The notes under the pieces: generated by a model
What the model saw: the letters and a program-made list of their open reading frames with translations, nothing else
What the model was told of the DNA's origin: nothing
The model's database searches: none
Origin: Saprospiraceae bacterium
GTDB lineage: Bacteria; Bacteroidota; Bacteroidia; Chitinophagales; Saprospiraceae
Assembly: GCA_016715985.1 (NCBI GenBank)
Contig: JADJXD010000001.1
Coordinates: forward strand, 2,852,001 to 2,916,000
Reading direction: 5' to 3'
DNA length: 64,000 nt
Part shown: positions 27,622 to 36,926 of the stretch, one piece after another
Layout of the letters: every line of letters starts with the position of its first letter
Numbering within the stretch: the first letter of the stretch is position 1
Translations under genes and position numbers: made by a program

Positions 27622-30600
27622 TTACTTCTTATCCGGCCATCTGCCCGGAGTATGTGGTGCTTTATTTCTGTTCAGTGCTACTTCAATTTCTGATACTTTT
27701 GTGTCTAAATCTTTCATGACCGAAAATACTTCGTTGTATTGTTTTTCTGCAATAGCAAAAGAAGATTTATATGTTTCCGGTACATCGGATGTACTGCCCC
27801 AAATACTGTAAACGATCCCGAAAACTCTGTCATTGATGGAAGGTGTCGTTTCAAATTCACGCCTTGCTTTTGTCATATCTCCATACAGTTTTATTTTTAA
27901 TGGAATCAAAGCTTTTCTGACATCCTGTGTTTTGGTTAAAAGATCGCCGGCAGGTGCGGGCATATCCAGTATTGCCAATTCTGCGTTTTTGACCCTTTCT
28001 TCTAATTTGCCCACCAAATCATTGACGGCGCTCAAAGTCCTGCTCAAATCACTCACCTTTTTGTAGAAGGTCACATTTGCTGCCATATCTTTTGCAGGAA
28101 GACTCGCCTGATTGAGCAATTTAGTATTAAAGGATATAGGACCTGCCAATGGTGTCAAAATACCATCCTGATATTTTGACATGCTGACTTTGTATGTTCC
28201 GGGCAAGATAAGATGTCCTTCCGGAGCAGATCCGAATAATACATCCGGCGCAGGCGAATATCTACCTACTACAGGATCTGCAGGCGCATATCTAAGATCC
28301 CAGGTCATCCTGTTGATTCCTTTTTTGGCAGGAGTTTTAATATGCCTTACCACATTGTCAGATGCATCGGTAATAGTGAATAATATGTACGGATCCACCT
28401 GATTATCTTCCAGTCTCAGACTATCTATGGTCGGATAATATACTTTGTTATTCTTTTCATAAGCTGCTTTTTCTTTTTCTTTTCGGATGTCTTTCAGCTT
28501 TTTGATGTCGTCTTTCAGGTAATATGTAAAGACTGCGCCCATTTCCGGATTGGGAGTACTGAAGTAGCTGCTTCCGAGATGACCTTTATCTCTCAAACCC
28601 AATGGATATCTCGGTACGTACATCAATGCATCTTTAACCGGAGCAATGAGTGCTTCTTTATTCAAATCATCTTTTTTGATGTGTCTGAGTGGTGTATAAT
28701 CGTCCAGAATATAAAACCCGCGTCCAAAAGTACCTAAAACCAGATCATTTTCTCTCCGCTGGATCTCGATATCTCTGACTGCTATGGTAGGAAGTCCGGA
28801 TTTTAGTTGAAACCAATTTCCTCCACCGTTGGATGTAAAAAAACAGCCAAATTCTGTACCGACAAAAAGTAGATCTTTATCAGCATGATCTTCAGCAATA
28901 GAATAAACACTTCCTCTTTCCGGCAGGTCAGAAGCTATACTTTTCCATGTTTTACCTGCATCCGAGGTCTTTAGAACATATGGTTTGAAGTCACCGTATC
29001 TGTGATGATTGAAGCACACATAAGCGGTGTTTTTATCGTGAAGCGATGCAATGATCTGATGAACATAACTCATCTGTGGCACTCCGGGTAAATTATCAAA
29101 TTTAGTCCAGTTCTGTCCGCCGTCCGTAGTCAGGTGGATCAGTCCGTCATCTGTGCCTACCCAAAGAACATTCTCGTCAAACTTAGATTCAGCAATGCTG
29201 GTAGTCTGTCCAAAAATATCCGTACTTCCATTTTTAGCTATGGCATCGACAGACCAGATTTTTCCCATGACTTCAATTTTATTGCGGTCGATTTGTCGGG
29301 AAAGGTCGGGGCTGATGACTTTCCAGCTATTGCCCTGATCATTGGTTCGGAAGACTTTATTGGCACCAAAATACAATCTTTTATTATTAAACTGACTTAT
29401 CAGTAACGGGGCATCCCAGTTCCATCTGTAAGCTTCTTCATTTTCACCTTCTATCGGTTTGATGGGCAAGTATTCTCCATTTTTTTTATCAAATCTTACC
29501 AATCCGCCATATTGACTTTGAGCATAAATAATGTTTGGATTACTCTGATCGACCTGCGTTTCAAATCCATCACCAAGTGAAGTAATATACCAATCTGCAT
29601 TAACGATGCCATTTGCAGAAGTACTTCGGCTGGGACCGCCGAGGCTGAGATTATCCTGCGTACCACCATGAACTGAGTAAAAGGGATAATCATTATCTGT
29701 ACTCACTTTATAAACCTGCATAACAGGAAGATTATCTTTGAAATGATAGGATTTGGCATGGTCAAAAGTTTCATATATACCACCGTCACATCCTATAAGT
29801 AAGTGATTCGGGTCATTTGGATTGATCCAGATGGCATGATTATCGATGTGTTTGTTGATTTCTCCCAGATTACTTACCGTTTTTCCACCATCATAACTAA
29901 CCTGATAATAAGTATCGGTAATAAATATTTTATCTGCATTATGGGGATCACAGGTTACTTCCTGATAGTAATTGCCTGATGTAAATACACCACTTCTTTT
30001 CTCCCAACTCGCTCCTTTGTTCGTAGTTCTATATACGCCACCTTTTCCATCTTTGGCTTCTACGACTGCATAGAGCATATCAGGATTGACGGGACTGATA
30101 TCAAGGGCAATTCTACCTATATCCCCACCAGGGAGACCACCTTCCACTTTATTCCAGGTAATACCGGCATCTGTAGATTTATAAATGGCAGATTCCGGCC
30201 CGCCTCCAATGTAGGTGAAAACTTTTCTCATACGCTGATGAAAAGCTGCATAGAGCACTTTGTTGTCTCTCGGATCCATGACCAGATCATTACAACCCGT
30301 AAAAGCACTTACAGATTTTACACAAGTCCAGGTATTACCACCATCAGTAGATTTATAAACACCTCTGTCTCCACCTTCATTCCATACAGGTCCGTAAGCG
30401 GCTACATATATGATATCTGAATTTTTTGGATCCACAATTATCTGAGATATATGCTCTGAGTTTTTAAGGCCCATATTTTTCCAGGTGGCACCACCATCTG
30501 TGGATTTATAAACACCATCTCCGTATGCTACTGATCGTTGATTATTGTTTTCTCCACTTCCTACCCAAACCGTACTGCTATTGTTAGGATCCAGTGTAAC

Positions 30601-30942
30601 ACAGCCTATGGAGTAGGAACCTTCTCCATCAAAGATTGGTTGATAGGTTACCCCGCGATTGGTTGTTTTCCATACACCGCCTGATGACGAAGCGACATAA
30701 TATTCGCTGAAATTATTAGGATTGACAGCAAAATCTGATATTCTACCTGATGTAACAGCCGGGCCGATAGATCTGAATGCCAGCGCAGAAAATGTTCCTG
30801 AGTTGTAAAGTTCGTCTTTTTTATCAGTGGATTTTGAAATCGGTGTGTCCGCTTTTTTTACAGATTTTTTTTGGCCAAAAACGGGCATTATGCCAAGAAT
30901 AAAAATAAAAACTGCAAAGTTCCTGATGATTTTTGTTGTCAT
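27622..30942 (-). CDS. Secreted BNR/sortilin-like repeat protein
   Basis: An 1106-residue exported protein with signal peptide MTTKIIRNFAVFIFILGIMPVFGQ. The main body is a large beta-propeller of VPS10/BNR-type repeats with Asp-box motifs (KSTDGGATWKNMG, KSTDGGNTWTCV, RTTNKGASWEKR, LTTDGGQNWTKF, KTSDAGKTWKSIA). A C-terminal region of about 300 residues (DASDNVVRHIKTPAKKGINRMTWDLRY ...) is a beta-domain found with these propellers, ending in a helical part and a proline-rich tail. Such proteins are often annotated as glycosyl hydrolases, but no catalytic residues can be assigned. There is no T9SS sorting tail. It is transcribed divergently from the GNAT gene. Confidence 0.87.
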   Translation of the reverse strand: MTTKIIRNFAVFIFILGIMPVFGQKKSVKKADTPISKSTDKKDELYNSGTFSALAFRSIGPAVTSGRISDFAVNPNNFSEYYVASSSGGVWKTTNRGVTYQPIFDGEGSYSIGCVTLDPNNSSTVWVGSGENNNQRSVAYGDGVYKSTDGGATWKNMGLKNSEHISQIIVDPKNSDIIYVAAYGPVWNEGGDRGVYKSTDGGNTWTCVKSVSAFTGCNDLVMDPRDNKVLYAAFHQRMRKVFTYIGGGPESAIYKSTDAGITWNKVEGGLPGGDIGRIALDISPVNPDMLYAVVEAKDGKGGVYRTTNKGASWEKRSGVFTSGNYYQEVTCDPHNADKIFITDTYYQVSYDGGKTVSNLGEINKHIDNHAIWINPNDPNHLLIGCDGGIYETFDHAKSYHFKDNLPVMQVYKVSTDNDYPFYSVHGGTQDNLSLGGPSRSTSANGIVNADWYITSLGDGFETQVDQSNPNIIYAQSQYGGLVRFDKKNGEYLPIKPIEGENEEAYRWNWDAPLLISQFNNKRLYFGANKVFRTNDQGNSWKVISPDLSRQIDRNKIEVMGKIWSVDAIAKNGSTDIFGQTTSIAESKFDENVLWVGTDDGLIHLTTDGGQNWTKFDNLPGVPQMSYVHQIIASLHDKNTAYVCFNHHRYGDFKPYVLKTSDAGKTWKSIASDLPERGSVYSIAEDHADKDLLFVGTEFGCFFTSNGGGNWFQLKSGLPTIAVRDIEIQRRENDLVLGTFGRGFYILDDYTPLRHIKKDDLNKEALIAPVKDALMYVPRYPLGLRDKGHLGSSYFSTPNPEMGAVFTYYLKDDIKKLKDIRKEKEKAAYEKNNKVYYPTIDSLRLEDNQVDPYILFTITDASDNVVRHIKTPAKKGINRMTWDLRYAPADPVVGRYSPAPDVLFGSAPEGHLILPGTYKVSMSKYQDGILTPLAGPISFNTKLLNQASLPAKDMAANVTFYKKVSDLSRTLSAVNDLVGKLEERVKNAELAILDMPAPAGDLLTKTQDVRKALIPLKIKLYGDMTKARREFETTPSINDRVFGIVYSIWGSTSDVPETYKSSFAIAEKQYNEVFSVMKDLDTKVSEIEVALNRNKAPHTPGRWPDKK

Positions 30943-31107
30943 TTTGTGTGGGTTTAATGTTTTAAAAAACAGAGTGAATATAATAAAAAGTCAAAATTCA
31001 AAGGGAAATAAACATCAACAAAATATCAAACTTATGTTGATGGTTTCATACTAATTGTTTTGATTTGGAATTTACGATTGAATAGCTGATACAAAACTGT
31101 CAGAAAA

Positions 31108-31138
31108 TTTGACTTCCTGAGAAAGTGTTTTAATTTTG
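31108..31138 (+). promoter_or_regulatory. Bacteroidota sigma-ABfr type promoter for GNAT gene
   Basis: TTTG at 31108-31111, a 19-base spacer and TAATTTTG at 31131-31138, both matching the consensus exactly. Transcription would begin a few bases before the start codon at 31162. Confidence 0.7.
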
Positions 31139-31161
31139 CTAACGACAAATATAAGAAAATT

Positions 31162-31725
31162 TTGAATACTGATAATAATTTTAACTTACAACCAATACTT
31201 CACAATAATAAAGTTGTACTGCGTCCATTATTGGAAGATGACTTTGAGAAGCTATATTTGGTGGCATCCGATCCGCTGATTTGGGCTCAACATCCCAATC
31301 CTGACAGGTGGCAGAAATCAGTTTTTTCTAACTTTTTTAAAGGTGCTTTAGAATCCGGTGGTGCATTTGTAGCAATTTACCCAACATCAGGTGAATATTT
31401 GGGTAGTACAAGGTTTTATGATTTTAAACCGGAAGAACGCTCGGTTCTGATAGGATATACATTTATTTCCAGATCTTGCTGGGGTACCGGAATAAATCAT
31501 GTTATGAAATCTCTGATGCTGGATTATGCTTTTCATTATGTGGATCGGGTAATTTTCCATATCGGAGCTAATAATATCAGATCTCAGAAGTCTATTGAAA
31601 AATTAGGTGCTAAACATGTAAATACACTGGAAGTGGCCTATTTTGGTGAAGTGCCGAGAACAAATTTTGAGTATGAAATTCAAAAGGAAGATTGGGTGAG
31701 GAGAATTATTGAGTCTACTCCGTAA
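31162..31725 (+). CDS. GNAT family N-acetyltransferase (RimJ/RimL-like)
   Basis: A 187-residue cytoplasmic acetyltransferase using acetyl-CoA. The family pattern is visible: strand 1 VVLRPLLEDDFEKLY, LGSTRFYDFKPEERSVLIGYTFISRSCWGTGINHVMKSLMLDYAF (the GNAT acetyl-CoA-binding region; the usual GxGxA is GTGINH here) and IFHIGANNIRSQKSIEKLGAKHV. The start codon appears to be TTG at 31162, placed just after a perfect promoter; no ATG fits as well. The substrate (protein N-terminus, amino acid or antibiotic) cannot be predicted. Confidence 0.87.
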   Translation: MNTDNNFNLQPILHNNKVVLRPLLEDDFEKLYLVASDPLIWAQHPNPDRWQKSVFSNFFKGALESGGAFVAIYPTSGEYLGSTRFYDFKPEERSVLIGYTFISRSCWGTGINHVMKSLMLDYAFHYVDRVIFHIGANNIRSQKSIEKLGAKHVNTLEVAYFGEVPRTNFEYEIQKEDWVRRIIESTP

Positions 31726-31768
31726 AGTAAAAATTATAGAAATAGAGTAAATTTATTTTTACTGCATT

Positions 31769-31818
31769 GATAATCAGCCGTTTCCCTTTAGGGTCAGGGT
31801 GAAAAACGGATGATTATC
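31769..31818. terminator. Hairpin between convergent genes
   Basis: GATAATCAGCCGTTT and AAACGGATGATTATC form two aligned stem segments around an 18-20 base loop. It lies between the GNAT gene and the convergent double TonB-C gene and may end both transcripts. There is no long T run. Confidence 0.5.
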
Positions 31819-31847
31819 ATACAACATGTAATTTCAGAGTGAACTCA

Positions 31848-32729
31848 TTATTTGAATTCGATATCAATTGTTTTTCTGGAGTTAACCGGTTTTCCGTTCA
31901 TCTTGGCAGGTTGCCAATATCCGATTTCCTGATTTAATGACCGAATAACCCGGAGTGCTTCCATATCATATTCCAATCCTAAGGGCCGAATGACAGCCAC
32001 ATCTCTGATCACTCCATATTTACTGATTACAAATTCAATTTTTACTTTCCCCTTCTTTTTAGATTTTCTGGATACATCCGGATATTCCAGATACTTCTGA
32101 ATATACTTATTTAGAGCTTTATCTGTACATTTGGCATCTTTGCAAGTCGGAAATAATGCTTTTCTCTGGACTGTTGTAAATACCTCCCTATCATCTTCAA
32201 AGTCTGTATCATGGACATTTTCAATACCTGATTGATTTAAATTATTTTTAATAATCTCGTCCTGTTCCAGATTAAATCGGATGGGCAAAGTATAAAGCAC
32301 ATCAACATTTCTGCCACGAAGGATACCCGGTGTCCAGAGTTGTGACATTTCATTCATCGATAATAACACTTTCTTTGCGGCCTCTGACGTTTGAAAACCT
32401 AAATCCTCTGTGATTCGGATATCAGCGATTTCTCCTGTTTTAGTCACTATAAATTGAGTGATAACATAACCTTCTATTTTTTTCTGTTTTGCGGATTCAG
32501 GGTAGTCCAGATTATTTTTGATGTATTCATGCATTTTGGATTTAGCGCATTCTTCCTTTTCTCTGTCTGAACCCTGTAAATATTCACAACCGGAAAATCT
32601 GGGCATGACATCCACTACCCGATAGGCAGGTCTTTGGTCTTTAGCTTTGGAGCCGTCAGTTTCATTCTGTCCCGAGAGCGGAGAATGGATTGAAAGAAAT
32701 AAAAGAAGGATCAACGGATAAAATTTCAC
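31848..32729 (-). CDS. Exported protein with two TonB-C domains, family copy C
   Basis: A 293-residue exported protein with signal peptide MKFYPLILLLFLSIHSPLSGQ. The first unit has VMPRFSGCEYL, a second Cys in ECAKSKMHEYI, then a TonB-C domain (LDYPESAKQKKIEGYVITQFIVTKTGE ... WTPGILRGRNVDVLYTLPIRF). The second unit repeats the plan in changed form (ALFPTCKDAKCTDKALNKYI ... LEYPDVSRKSKKKGKVKIEFVISKYG ... IGYWQPAKMNGKPVNSRKTIDIEF). The pair of cysteines is therefore kept in both units. It lies 49 bases downstream of porQ on the same strand, so it may be co-transcribed with the T9SS gene. Confidence 0.82.
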   Translation of the reverse strand: MKFYPLILLLFLSIHSPLSGQNETDGSKAKDQRPAYRVVDVMPRFSGCEYLQGSDREKEECAKSKMHEYIKNNLDYPESAKQKKIEGYVITQFIVTKTGEIADIRITEDLGFQTSEAAKKVLLSMNEMSQLWTPGILRGRNVDVLYTLPIRFNLEQDEIIKNNLNQSGIENVHDTDFEDDREVFTTVQRKALFPTCKDAKCTDKALNKYIQKYLEYPDVSRKSKKKGKVKIEFVISKYGVIRDVAVIRPLGLEYDMEALRVIRSLNQEIGYWQPAKMNGKPVNSRKTIDIEFK

Positions 32730-32778
32730 TATCTTCTTTACTTTTTGGGTTTATAATTTCCTTATTTTCATGGTCGAA

Positions 32779-33849
32779 TCAAACTTTTTTTGTGAATCTG
32801 TTGAAATTTGTACTGATGGATATATGATTGGTAGCACCATGCAGATGATGATATGCTACTCCGTAATCTAACCGGAATCCCTTTATCTTCATTCCGAATC
32901 CGGTAGAAAAACCAGCCATACTTCTGAAACTGGCAAGCGAAAGTTCTTGCCTCCTGAAATGATTGTATCCTATACGCAGACGAAGATTTTCCCCTTTACC
33001 CAGCAAAAATTCACCACTGAATATCAAATGCCGGAATACATTATCAATAGCTTCTGAAGTTTTATTCTCTTTAACAGGCTCTCCGAAAAGTCCTGTATTT
33101 TGGACGATATTAGGATCATCATATCTGACATTGAGTCGATGGAGCTGATGACCGGTAATAGAAAACCGGAAAGGGAGATATTTTAATTTTTTAGAAATTC
33201 CTATTTGTACATCCAAAGGGGCACCAAATCTGGTTTCATTGAATGTTGATAATTCGCCACCCAAATTTTTAATAACAAAAGAAAGAACAAAATCTGAACT
33301 GTCAGCAGTATAAGACAATCCCAAGTCTGTGGCTAAACCTATCGAATTGTAGGATTCATATCCACTAAAGATTGCTTTTACATTACAACCAACAAAAATT
33401 CTTTCGTTTAATTTTTTCCCGGCCCCTAAGGTAAGCGCTGTCTCACTTGCAGAGAAAGTTCCTTGAATATTTCCAATCTCGTCAGCAAATTTAAAGTCAC
33501 CATAATTCATATACTGAATGCCAATATGTGTACTGAGTTTCCACTTTTCTATATGGCGGCCATAAGCGACATATCCATTCTGAATATCTGCAAAATGGAA
33601 GTTGTGTGAAAACGAAATTGCATTGTGCATACTGCTATTTAGTAATGCTGGATTGGATGCTGCCAGATTAATATCATCATCAAAAACTGAAATTAATGGG
33701 CCACCTAATGCTGTAAGTCTGGCAGATGGCGGAAGACTTAGAAATTCATAGGCACTTTTGCCACCGATTTGCCCGGTTAGGTGTGAGTAAGATATCACAA
33801 CCAATAAAAGTCCGGTTATCAGACTAGATTTTGATTTCAATCCGAACAT
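32779..33849 (-). CDS. porQ: Type IX secretion system protein PorQ
   Basis: A 356-residue outer-membrane beta-barrel protein of the PorQ family. PorQ works with PorU/PorZ-type attachment-complex proteins in T9SS cargo processing; this is known from other Bacteroidota. The family signature is clear after the signal peptide (MFGLKSKSSLITGLLLVVISYSHLTGQ): GGKSAYEFLSLPPSARLTALGG, DDDINLAASNPALLN, ISFSHNFHFADIQNGYVAYGRH and the terminal barrel strands. An upstream ATG at 33921 overlaps the previous gene; the start at 33849 places the signal peptide first. It follows the YwqK-like lipoprotein by one base and is likely coupled to it. Confidence 0.9.
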   Translation of the reverse strand: MFGLKSKSSLITGLLLVVISYSHLTGQIGGKSAYEFLSLPPSARLTALGGPLISVFDDDINLAASNPALLNSSMHNAISFSHNFHFADIQNGYVAYGRHIEKWKLSTHIGIQYMNYGDFKFADEIGNIQGTFSASETALTLGAGKKLNERIFVGCNVKAIFSGYESYNSIGLATDLGLSYTADSSDFVLSFVIKNLGGELSTFNETRFGAPLDVQIGISKKLKYLPFRFSITGHQLHRLNVRYDDPNIVQNTGLFGEPVKENKTSEAIDNVFRHLIFSGEFLLGKGENLRLRIGYNHFRRQELSLASFRSMAGFSTGFGMKIKGFRLDYGVAYHHLHGATNHISISTNFNRFTKKV

Positions 33850-33850
33850 T

Positions 33851-34474
33851 TTATTGATTTTGAGATTTGGGCTGATCCATTCCAGGTTTCCAGATAGTCC
33901 GACAGATGGCTGTACTGTCACACATCATTTTTTTGATTAAGACTCCTGTGGAATCGTACTCTTCCAAAAGACCAAATTCATTGTCTCCGTTGAGATACGT
34001 ACCTTGCCATTGTAACTGACCGTTAGGGTGATATTCTTTAAAGGGTCCATTCTCCATATTATTTTCTATCTGAACTTCTTCTTTCAACTTACCATTAGGA
34101 TGAAACCCTTTGGCTATTCCTGTGAGAACATTATTTTGGTATGTTTTTTCTGATTTGAGAGTTCCGTCTTCATAAAATGTTTGATACAAACCTTGCAACA
34201 TTCCGTTTTGGTCATAATTTTCAAGTATTTCTAGCTTTCCGCTTTCATAATAAATCTTTCGTTCACCTGTAATTGTTCCGTTTTTATAGATTGTTTCTTC
34301 CGCAAGATTTCCGTTTGGCAAAAATCTTTTGTAATGACCATCTTTATTACCTTTTTTATCTGTTTCATATGATTCAATGACCATTCCGTTTTCGTCTTTG
34401 ATTTCCACTTTTTTATTACCACAGGATAATAACACAATACTAAGTAGTGTCAATAGATAGGTTAGTCTGAGCAT
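33851..34474 (-). CDS. YwqK-like MORN-repeat lipoprotein
   Basis: A 207-residue lipoprotein: the signal peptide MLRLTYLLTLLSIVLLSCGNKK ends in the lipobox LLSC, so the Cys is probably lipidated. The body is about six 22-24 residue repeats of the toxin-antitoxin YwqK/MORN_2 type (HYKRFLPNGNLAEETIYKNG, LYQTFYEDGTLKSEKTYQNN, AKGFHPNGKLKEEVQIENN, FKEYHPNGQLQWQGTYLNG). Despite the family name, nothing here indicates a toxin-antitoxin pair. The start could be 18 bases further upstream (34492). It is 1 base from porQ; a link to T9SS is possible but unproven. Confidence 0.82.
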   Translation of the reverse strand: MLRLTYLLTLLSIVLLSCGNKKVEIKDENGMVIESYETDKKGNKDGHYKRFLPNGNLAEETIYKNGTITGERKIYYESGKLEILENYDQNGMLQGLYQTFYEDGTLKSEKTYQNNVLTGIAKGFHPNGKLKEEVQIENNMENGPFKEYHPNGQLQWQGTYLNGDNEFGLLEEYDSTGVLIKKMMCDSTAICRTIWKPGMDQPKSQNQ

Positions 34475-34540
34475 ATGTTTTGAGTTTGACATTTCTGTAT
34501 AACGTTAATTTTATTTCATCATTGTTCAATCAGAAAAATA

Positions 34541-34580
34541 AAAAGGGGATGACACTTTTAACTTTGGTATCATCCCCTTT
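34541..34580 (-). terminator. Intrinsic terminator after ppiD-like gene
   Basis: AAAAGGGGATGACAC and its near-complement GTATCATCCCCTTTT enclose a short loop; the stem has GC-rich GGGGATGA/TCATCCCC pairs and flanking A/T runs, so it suits both strands. It lies between the PpiD-like gene and the YwqK-like gene. Confidence 0.78.
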
Positions 34581-34606
34581 TACTTTTATATTGTTAACAC
34601 TTTCTG

Positions 34607-36721
34607 TTAAAAGAAAGTGGCTCTGTTGTCATCTACTTTATGTTTCTTTCTGATAGATTCCATCAGTTTAGAGTTGACCTGATTTCTTGCAGTGCTGTTA
34701 GCCTGCATTTTCTGAATCATTGCTCCACCCTGTGATGGATTACTCTTTTTTGAGATAGTTTTCACTACATACACACCACTGTTTCCGGTGATAGGTTCAG
34801 TGACTGCTCCTTCCGCTTGTGCAAAGATTTTTCCGATTACTTTTGGTTCCTGTCCTACGTCAGGAATAAACCCTCTTCCGAAGCTTACATCAGCAGCAGT
34901 ACTGACTTCAAGTCCGAATGCAGATGCAATGGACTCCAGATTACTACCACTGATTTTTGATTTGATCATTTCGGCTTTTTTCTCATTTCTGACCAAAGGC
35001 TCAATCGTAGATCTTAAAGATTCTACTGTTGCAGGTCCTGCTTTATCAACTGATTTTAAGCCGACAATAACATACTTACTGTCCACATAATTTACTTCAT
35101 CTGTGTAAGTATATGCAACTGGTGAAACAGCACCGGTTTTAGTTTTGGAATCAAAGGCCCACCTAACTATGTCTCTGGATGTTTGATTAGAACCCAGATC
35201 TGCAAATGAATAATCATTTTTCTTAAGACCACCGACTGATTTTAACTCAAGATCTTCGCTTGCCAGTTTAGTAAGACTTTCTATGGTCTTGTTTGTCTCC
35301 AGCAGAGATAATACTTTATCAAGAGCTTTGTCCTGTGTCTCTTGGGAAGGTACAATCGGAGTAGTCAGGTATGCCAGTTTATATTTTGGCTCGTTAGAAT
35401 CATAAATTAATTTATTTACCTTAATCAGGTGCATTCCCGATTGAGTCTCCACAGAATATAGTCCGCCATCTTTTCCGGTTTCGAAAATGGCATCATTAAA
35501 AGACTTTAACATAGTTCCGGGTGCAAATGTACCCAAATCTCCTCCTTTTTCAGCAGAACCCGGATCCTGACTATTGTCTCTTGCCAGATCTTCAAATTTT
35601 GCTTTACCGGATGTAATTAGTGTTTTAAGGCTGTCTATATATTTTTTAGCTTCTTCCAGCATCACTGCATCTCCTTCCTGAACACTTCTAAATATATGAC
35701 CTGCTTTTGCAGAATCCGGAACTACACGCTTTCCAGTCAATTTTGCAGCTACATATAACGTATTGTCGATATAAGGTCCGTAAATTGATCCCACAGACAT
35801 AGAATTTATTGTGTCTTTTAAAGGACCGGTGAGATCATCCTGTTTCGCATAAGCTGTAGCGTAAAATCCGTTATTGGATGTCACAAACAATGAATCATTG
35901 TCCGTATTGGCAAATTCAGTTATTAAAGCAGCAATTTCATCCTTATATTTAATGGAATCTTCAGTTGAAGCAACAACATCAAAAACCATATAGTTCAGAT
36001 TTCTTACTTCCTCTTTATTGGTATATTTGAGTGCATTTTCATTAATGTATTTGCTGTAATCTTCGTCTGTCAATTTTACTTCAGAATCTTCAATTTTGTC
36101 CAATGTGATTCTTACATATTCGATATCAGCCGTTTCATTAGCAATTTTATCCATAAAATCGGCCTGCCAGGTAGGTGTATAGATAGCTTTTGAAACCAAA
36201 TTATTTAACTTAGTTTGTTTTTGAGTTGTGATAATTTGTTTTCTCTGTTCATTCCAGAATGCTGCAAACTGCGGGTTTAATTCATTTCCTTCATCTATGG
36301 TTTGTTTAAATTGATTCAGTTGCTCCCTGTCCACCATTCCTGTTTGCGGATTTCTGAAATTATTCTGAACAACAGGGCTCAGATTGATTCCAAATTCCAG
36401 TTCATTCAACTCATCTTTACCAACACCGATACCATTATCAGTAGCAACTTCGTCAATGATGGCTTTATCAACAAAATAATTCCACAGTACATTCCTTCTG
36501 CCATATACATCGCCGGAACCTGAAAATAAAGCATTTTCTGCTCTTTGGAAATCCAAGTAATCAATTTTTTGACCTGCTACCTTTCCGATAGTTGTTTGTG
36601 AACCAAATCCACCTCTATTGCTCGAACTAGTGATGTCCATCAAAATGAAGCCTGCCAATGCAATTGCCAAAAGTATAATGACAAGCCACATATTTTTTCT
36701 TATTTTTCCTATAAGTGCCAT
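34607..36721 (-). CDS. ppiD: PpiD-like periplasmic peptidyl-prolyl isomerase/foldase
   Basis: A 704-residue inner-membrane-anchored chaperone. The N-terminus MALIGKIRKNMWLVIILLAIALAGFILMDI is a typical uncleaved anchor of the PpiD family. SurA_N-type chaperone helices follow, then a parvulin domain at about residues 340-450 with AKAGHIFRSV, LARDNSQDPGSAEKGGDLG and FETGKDGGLYSVETQSGMHLIKV. A second, degenerate parvulin-like region lies near residues 560-680. It assists folding of outer-membrane and exported proteins, which suits a secretion-heavy genome. It is transcribed alone from a clear promoter at 36787-36817. The symbol follows family resemblance. Confidence 0.88.
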   Translation of the reverse strand: MALIGKIRKNMWLVIILLAIALAGFILMDITSSSNRGGFGSQTTIGKVAGQKIDYLDFQRAENALFSGSGDVYGRRNVLWNYFVDKAIIDEVATDNGIGVGKDELNELEFGINLSPVVQNNFRNPQTGMVDREQLNQFKQTIDEGNELNPQFAAFWNEQRKQIITTQKQTKLNNLVSKAIYTPTWQADFMDKIANETADIEYVRITLDKIEDSEVKLTDEDYSKYINENALKYTNKEEVRNLNYMVFDVVASTEDSIKYKDEIAALITEFANTDNDSLFVTSNNGFYATAYAKQDDLTGPLKDTINSMSVGSIYGPYIDNTLYVAAKLTGKRVVPDSAKAGHIFRSVQEGDAVMLEEAKKYIDSLKTLITSGKAKFEDLARDNSQDPGSAEKGGDLGTFAPGTMLKSFNDAIFETGKDGGLYSVETQSGMHLIKVNKLIYDSNEPKYKLAYLTTPIVPSQETQDKALDKVLSLLETNKTIESLTKLASEDLELKSVGGLKKNDYSFADLGSNQTSRDIVRWAFDSKTKTGAVSPVAYTYTDEVNYVDSKYVIVGLKSVDKAGPATVESLRSTIEPLVRNEKKAEMIKSKISGSNLESIASAFGLEVSTAADVSFGRGFIPDVGQEPKVIGKIFAQAEGAVTEPITGNSGVYVVKTISKKSNPSQGGAMIQKMQANSTARNQVNSKLMESIRKKHKVDDNRATFF

Positions 36722-36786
36722 AGTATCGAATTATTTTTCTGAATGTTTTAAATTATTAAGTTTTCTGATTTTTTAAAAAAGTGGCA

Positions 36787-36817
36787 CAAATGTAAGTCAT
36801 TTGAATGGATTTCCAAA
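36787..36817 (-). promoter_or_regulatory. Bacteroidota-type promoter for ppiD-like gene
   Basis: On the minus strand, TTTG (complement of CAAA at 36814-36817), a 19-base spacer and TACATTTG (complement of CAAATGTA at 36787-36794). Both boxes match the consensus exactly; it lies 66 bases before the start codon. Confidence 0.7.
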
Positions 36818-36926
36818 AATACCATGCTAAAATACTATAATTATTGTGTTTTATGTTTATCGGGATAGCTTTGACGGGTTTATTTATCAGGATATTTATA
36901 TTTTCTGATAGAAAAACAGGAAAATT

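Noticed and set aside
33851..34474. A toxin-antitoxin pair around the YwqK-like gene
   Set aside because: The protein is a lipoprotein with MORN-type repeats beside porQ; no toxin-like gene is adjacent.
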